From contig JANOPA010000014.1 of NCBI GenBank assembly GCA_031421635.1, forward strand, positions 19,362 through 83,361: DNA of 64,000 nucleotides. Direction: 5' to 3'. The translations under genes were made by a program, and so were the position numbers. Below the pieces are notes generated by a model, which made no database searches, was not told the DNA's origin, and saw only the letters and a program-made list of their open reading frames with translations. This DNA is from JAPOKJ01 sp031421635. GTDB lineage: Bacteria; Pseudomonadota; Gammaproteobacteria; Burkholderiales; Burkholderiaceae_E. Positions 60,946 through 64,000 of the stretch are shown here, piece after piece (positions within the stretch are counted from its first letter, which is position 1; each line of letters opens with the position of its first letter).

Positions 60946-61030
60946 TACCGAATTGGCGGCGGGTCGGAGTGCGAGAGTGGACTATCCCATAGGTTAACAT
61001 TGGTGGGTTTACTTGAAGGATCCTCCAATA

Positions 61031-61780
61031 ATGCTCCCGCTTTCCGTGATACTCATTACCAAAAATGAGGCCAATGATATCGAGCGTTGCCTGCGACCTT
61101 TACAAAGTGTTCAAGAAATTATTGTGCTGGATTCCGGCAGCAGCGATGCTACCGTACAGCTGGCGCGATCGCTCGGCGCGCGAGTGATCGAAACTGACTG
61201 GCCGGGATTTGGCCACCAGAAAAATCGTGCTCTGGACGAAGTGAGTCTCGATTGGGTGTTCTCTATCGACGCAGACGAATGGCCAGACGAAGCGCTTTTA
61301 AAAAGCATGGCCGCAGCCTTGGTTCTCCAAGCGAATGATTCATCTGCACCGCTCGCCTATCGCGTAAAGCGTTTAAATCTATACTGTGGCAAACCCATCA
61401 CTCATGGCGATTGGGGGCGAGACCGGCCTGTGCGCCTATTTAAAAAAGAGACTGGGCGATTTTCTGAGGTTTTAGTCCACGAAAGCGTTCAGGTCCGCGG
61501 GCCGGTTGGGTTACTTGAGGGACTTCTTTGGCACGACTCTGTCGCAGACTACACAGAGGGTGATCGCAAGTACCGCCGCTACGCTGAATTAGCTGCTCAA
61601 GAACTTGCCAGGAAGGGCCGGGGAGGGCTGATGCCGGGACTTTCACATGCCTTCTTCGCCTTCTTGCGCAGCTACGTGTTCCGCTTGGGTTTTCTGGATG
61701 GCCTGGGTGGTCTGCAATTGGCCTGGTTGGGAGCGCGCTATACTTTTTTCAAGTATTTTCTGGCTCGCCCGACGAGGTAA
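61031..61780 (+). CDS. Family 2 glycosyltransferase of LPS core (WaaE/KdtX-like)
   Basis: 249 residues from ATG 61031 (MLPLSVILITKNEANDIERC); a TTG at 61013 is less likely. The GT2 nucleotide-sugar site is clear: IIVLDSGSSDATVQLAR, SIDADEWPDEALL (DxD), and later FKKETGRFSEVLVHESVQV with WHDSVADYTEGDRK. A C-terminal amphipathic/hydrophobic segment (YVFRLGFLDGLGGLQLAWLG) associates it with the membrane. Such enzymes add glucose to the first heptose of the core (WaaE type). Confidence 0.88.
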   Translation: MLPLSVILITKNEANDIERCLRPLQSVQEIIVLDSGSSDATVQLARSLGARVIETDWPGFGHQKNRALDEVSLDWVFSIDADEWPDEALLKSMAAALVLQANDSSAPLAYRVKRLNLYCGKPITHGDWGRDRPVRLFKKETGRFSEVLVHESVQVRGPVGLLEGLLWHDSVADYTEGDRKYRRYAELAAQELARKGRGGLMPGLSHAFFAFLRSYVFRLGFLDGLGGLQLAWLGARYTFFKYFLARPTR

Positions 61781-61827
61781 AAAGCGAGACTCAATAACGA
61801 TCTCGTAAAGAGTCCTTTTGCGGCTAC

Positions 61828-63090
61828 TTAAGCGCGCAAGCCTTCATTCACGTTAGTGGCCGTGATTGGGAGCACGGCTTGAGTAGGCCACGACGCAAAG
61901 GCATAACTCAGTAACAAAATGTAGAAATGCCCTTCAGTTACGACAAACAAGGGTGAATCGAATAGTGAATGAATTGCTAGCATGAGGAGCGTCGAGCCTG
62001 CCATAAACTTGGCGGACAAGGGCAATTTTTGAGCTTGGACAAACAGGTAGACCAGAAATGAAAGGTAGGCCAGTAAGCCGACTACACCTAGTTGTACTGC
62101 CAAAAAAACATATTGATTATGAGGGTTGTAGGCTCCAATTTCGCAGCTAAGTTTTGATGCGCCCCGTTTGCAGTATTGGCCGCTATAGCTACCTGTACCC
62201 CAGCCTAAAATTGGTCTCTCTTTAAACGCGGCGTAGCTTTGTTTCCAGAATTCGAGGCGTTGTCCCGTTGGACTACCCTCGAGCTTCCCTTTTTCATAGA
62301 TGCTTATCTCCTCTGCAATTTTTGAGAAGCGCGTTTGACTGCTAAACAAAAAAGCGCCTAAGGCCACCCCCAAAACGATCGAACCTAGCAACATCTTCGT
62401 GCGCTGTTGAGTGGGTGCATAACACCAGATCAACCACAACAGCACCATCGCCAAGCAAAGATGACCCGTGCGCCCATGGACCATAATCCAGACGTTGAAG
62501 CAAATGACAATGAGTCCTATCCAAAACAAGAAATTTTTAAACGCCTTAGGACGCTGGTGGTTCCAAATCACCCAAGGCACCACCAAAAACGTCATAAACA
62601 TATTTTGAATAATGTGGTGCTTAAAGATCGCATGATCCCAGTATTCTCCCCGTCTCGAATGAAATGCCCATTCAAAGGGCCAAACGCTGTGCAGGTAAGA
62701 CAAAGCCAGAGTAATGGCCATCGCCAAAAGGTACGGCCTCAGGCCGTGGGCTTTAGCGAAGGGCTGTGAAAACAAAAACAACAAGGGAATAACGAAGATT
62801 AGCTTTCGGTAAGGGAGAAGCCCGTGCAAGGCATCCTTCCAGGGAACTCCAGGGTAAAAGACACCCACCAGCAATAGCCCAAAAAGTCCTGAACAAGCGA
62901 GAACCAAAGGATTGCGCCAACCCATCCGCAAGCTTTTCTTGACCGTGCCAGAAAGCAACCACAGAACCAGAGACAACACGACACCAATGTTTAGTCCGGC
63001 CGTACTAAGGGGAAGGAAGAACAGGCTCAAAAGAAGCGCAGCCTGGGAACCCACGAGCATTTTTTCTTGCAAAGGCGGCTTAATCAGCAA
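61828..63090 (-). CDS. O-antigen ligase / Wzy-like polytopic membrane protein
   Basis: 420 residues with about 11-12 membrane helices (LLLSLFFLPLSTAGLNIGVV, FWIGLIVICFNVWIMVHGR, GVVGLLAYLSFLVYLF). The ligase-type periplasmic loop holds GWGTGSYSGQYCKRG and a conserved AYNPHNQYVFLAVQLG with His, the usual WaaL signature. It would transfer O-antigen from undecaprenyl diphosphate to the lipid A core, or act as a polymerase. Neighbouring core genes favour a ligase. The start is ATG 63090. Confidence 0.82.
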   Translation of the reverse strand: MLIKPPLQEKMLVGSQAALLLSLFFLPLSTAGLNIGVVLSLVLWLLSGTVKKSLRMGWRNPLVLACSGLFGLLLVGVFYPGVPWKDALHGLLPYRKLIFVIPLLFLFSQPFAKAHGLRPYLLAMAITLALSYLHSVWPFEWAFHSRRGEYWDHAIFKHHIIQNMFMTFLVVPWVIWNHQRPKAFKNFLFWIGLIVICFNVWIMVHGRTGHLCLAMVLLWLIWCYAPTQQRTKMLLGSIVLGVALGAFLFSSQTRFSKIAEEISIYEKGKLEGSPTGQRLEFWKQSYAAFKERPILGWGTGSYSGQYCKRGASKLSCEIGAYNPHNQYVFLAVQLGVVGLLAYLSFLVYLFVQAQKLPLSAKFMAGSTLLMLAIHSLFDSPLFVVTEGHFYILLLSYAFASWPTQAVLPITATNVNEGLRA

Positions 63091-63134
63091 TTTATCTGTT
63101 TCAAGTAAGTTGGAAATAATAAAGAAACTAGTTC

Positions 63135-63980
63135 CTAGCGTCCAAGTAGCGTGTTCGAAATACTAAACACGTTCTCTCCATAGAACACAAAGTCCCGATC
63201 CCGACTAGAGATTTCTTTAAGAAAATATCGAGCATTTCCCTGCCCAGGAAGCATCCAATCATGCAGCTCAATGACGATGATCGGGAATCGATCAATCCAT
63301 TCAGTATTCTTTTGAAAAAGGTTCTCTTCGAAGCCTTCGATGTCAATCTTGATGAGAAAAGGAACGAAACGGTCGTCCTGAAAATCCTTGAGCAAGGTAT
63401 TAACGGATACAATTTGAGTTGATCCAGTGGCGTTGGTTTCAACCCTGTAAGACCAATTTCCATCGCCGGGATCTCGAATGTCCGCGCGCGTATCCTCGCT
63501 TCCAATCCCGCACAACAAAAACTTCACTTGATCGCCAAGATTGTTTTTTCGCGCCGATGCCAAGTTATCTGGATCAGGCTCAATCGCAACGATGCTCGCG
63601 TCCTGATAGGTTTGGGTGAAATACTTCACCGACATTCCGCTGTTCGCGCCACAGTCGATGACCACGGGTGTTTTTCCGTGCTTTAGAATCGCACTGTAGA
63701 AAGCTTCAATGTCGGTGTGCCTGGTGAGCTTTCTAAGCCCATAATCATGCTTTACAAAAATCTGGTCGATCACTTGATAGTCCACCAAATCGCGAATCGT
63801 CAGCGAGAAAATACTCTTATGTCTGTTATCGTAAACAAGCTGCTTAGTAAATAGTGGTGGGGTCAAGAGCGCAAATCGCTTCGACCTCGATCCAGCGAAT
63901 GCTGGTATTTGTCGCGGCAGATGGCGAATCCAACGCAGAGTCATTTTCACCCTCTGCGCAGCACTCATTTTAGTTAACAT
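63135..63980 (-). CDS. FkbM family methyltransferase
   Basis: 281 residues. SAM-binding motif I VVIDCGANSGMSVKYF, motif with acidic VAIEPDPDNL, and FkbM signature FLIKIDIEGFEENLF. The N-terminal ~75 residues are basic and may be an extra domain. FkbM enzymes O-methylate sugars or natural products; in a surface polysaccharide cluster a sugar O-methylation is likely. ATG 63980 was chosen; ATG 63968 is also possible. It lies 44 bases upstream of the ligase gene on the same strand and may be cotranscribed with it. Confidence 0.88.
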   Translation of the reverse strand: MLTKMSAAQRVKMTLRWIRHLPRQIPAFAGSRSKRFALLTPPLFTKQLVYDNRHKSIFSLTIRDLVDYQVIDQIFVKHDYGLRKLTRHTDIEAFYSAILKHGKTPVVIDCGANSGMSVKYFTQTYQDASIVAIEPDPDNLASARKNNLGDQVKFLLCGIGSEDTRADIRDPGDGNWSYRVETNATGSTQIVSVNTLLKDFQDDRFVPFLIKIDIEGFEENLFQKNTEWIDRFPIIVIELHDWMLPGQGNARYFLKEISSRDRDFVFYGENVFSISNTLLGR

Positions 63981-64000
63981 TTTCCGTCGCCTCGCTTTGC

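Noticed and set aside
1..64000. tRNA genes, CRISPR arrays, insertion sequences, phage or integrase genes
   Set aside because: I looked for T-arm sequences, regularly spaced repeats, transposase-like motifs and terminal inverted repeats and found none that I could support.

Overview
The window looks like a betaproteobacterial chromosome, most likely Burkholderiales. The grounds are a DctPQM-type TRAP system, a CheABDRWY cluster with membrane MCPs, GluQ-RS, a PEP-CTERM protein, WaaC/WaaF/WaaE/WaaL-like LPS core genes, and the protein style and moderate G+C. This assignment is an inference. I saw no tRNA, rRNA, CRISPR array or intact insertion sequence.

Layout. 1-3802: an overlapping operon of a circularly permuted ATP-grasp/alpha-E protein (5' end outside the window), a transglutaminase-like protein and a serine hydrolase. 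4035-7514: a decayed region with an internal kup piece on the minus strand butted against the last part of an RND pump gene. A second RND gene follows that has lost about half its length, then an outer-membrane factor with no signal peptide and an in-frame TGA. 7485-16750: one small unknown gene, then an apparently intact leftward operon for a heavy-metal-type RND tripartite pump (TolC, adaptor, RND), its two-component system and a beta-barrel protein. Its promoter region carries three 11-bp-spaced CTGTCA repeats.

16879-24242: a second decayed region. Scraps of a patatin-like phospholipase, a 2Fe-2S ferredoxin and an AlkB/desaturase-like hydroxylase abut a truncated kdpD, followed by kdpC, kdpB, kdpA, kdpF and a 34-codon ORF. 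kdpA has an in-frame TAA, kdpB an A-run frameshift plus a deletion, and kdpD a frameshift plus loss of its kinase end. A KdpE-like operator is still present upstream. 24817-36107: a leftward chemotaxis operon with a STAS-like protein, a membrane protein with a CheZ-like DxxxQ motif, two CheY-like proteins, CheA, CheW, CheR, CheD, CheB, two MCPs with a Cache-like domain after the signalling domain, and an NTF2-like protein. No flagellar or pilus genes are in view.

36391-40564: a TRAP transporter with aroQ and aroE homologues, suggesting uptake and processing of a shikimate/quinate-type compound. 40797-40949: a CoA-transferase scrap. 41107-55656: mostly housekeeping genes (nudC, a DUF1223 protein, an exonuclease/GIY-YIG fusion, a DEAD-box helicase, gluQ, a LysR-pirin-flavodoxin redox trio, a PEP-CTERM protein, a HAD phosphatase, trhO, dnaE). 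55724-63980: LPS core and surface-glycan genes (DUF4254, two GT9 heptosyltransferases, a 2OG-Fe(II) oxygenase, msbA, a GT2 transferase, an O-antigen ligase-like protein, an FkbM methyltransferase).

The most unusual aspect is the contrast between compact intact operons and two regions where several unrelated genes are broken by different lesions, with sharp junctions between gene fragments. The best candidates for under-described functional biology are the DxxxQ membrane protein, the C-terminal Cache-type MCP pair, the ATP-grasp/transglutaminase/serine hydrolase operon and the two-codon ORF that overlaps the dnaE start.
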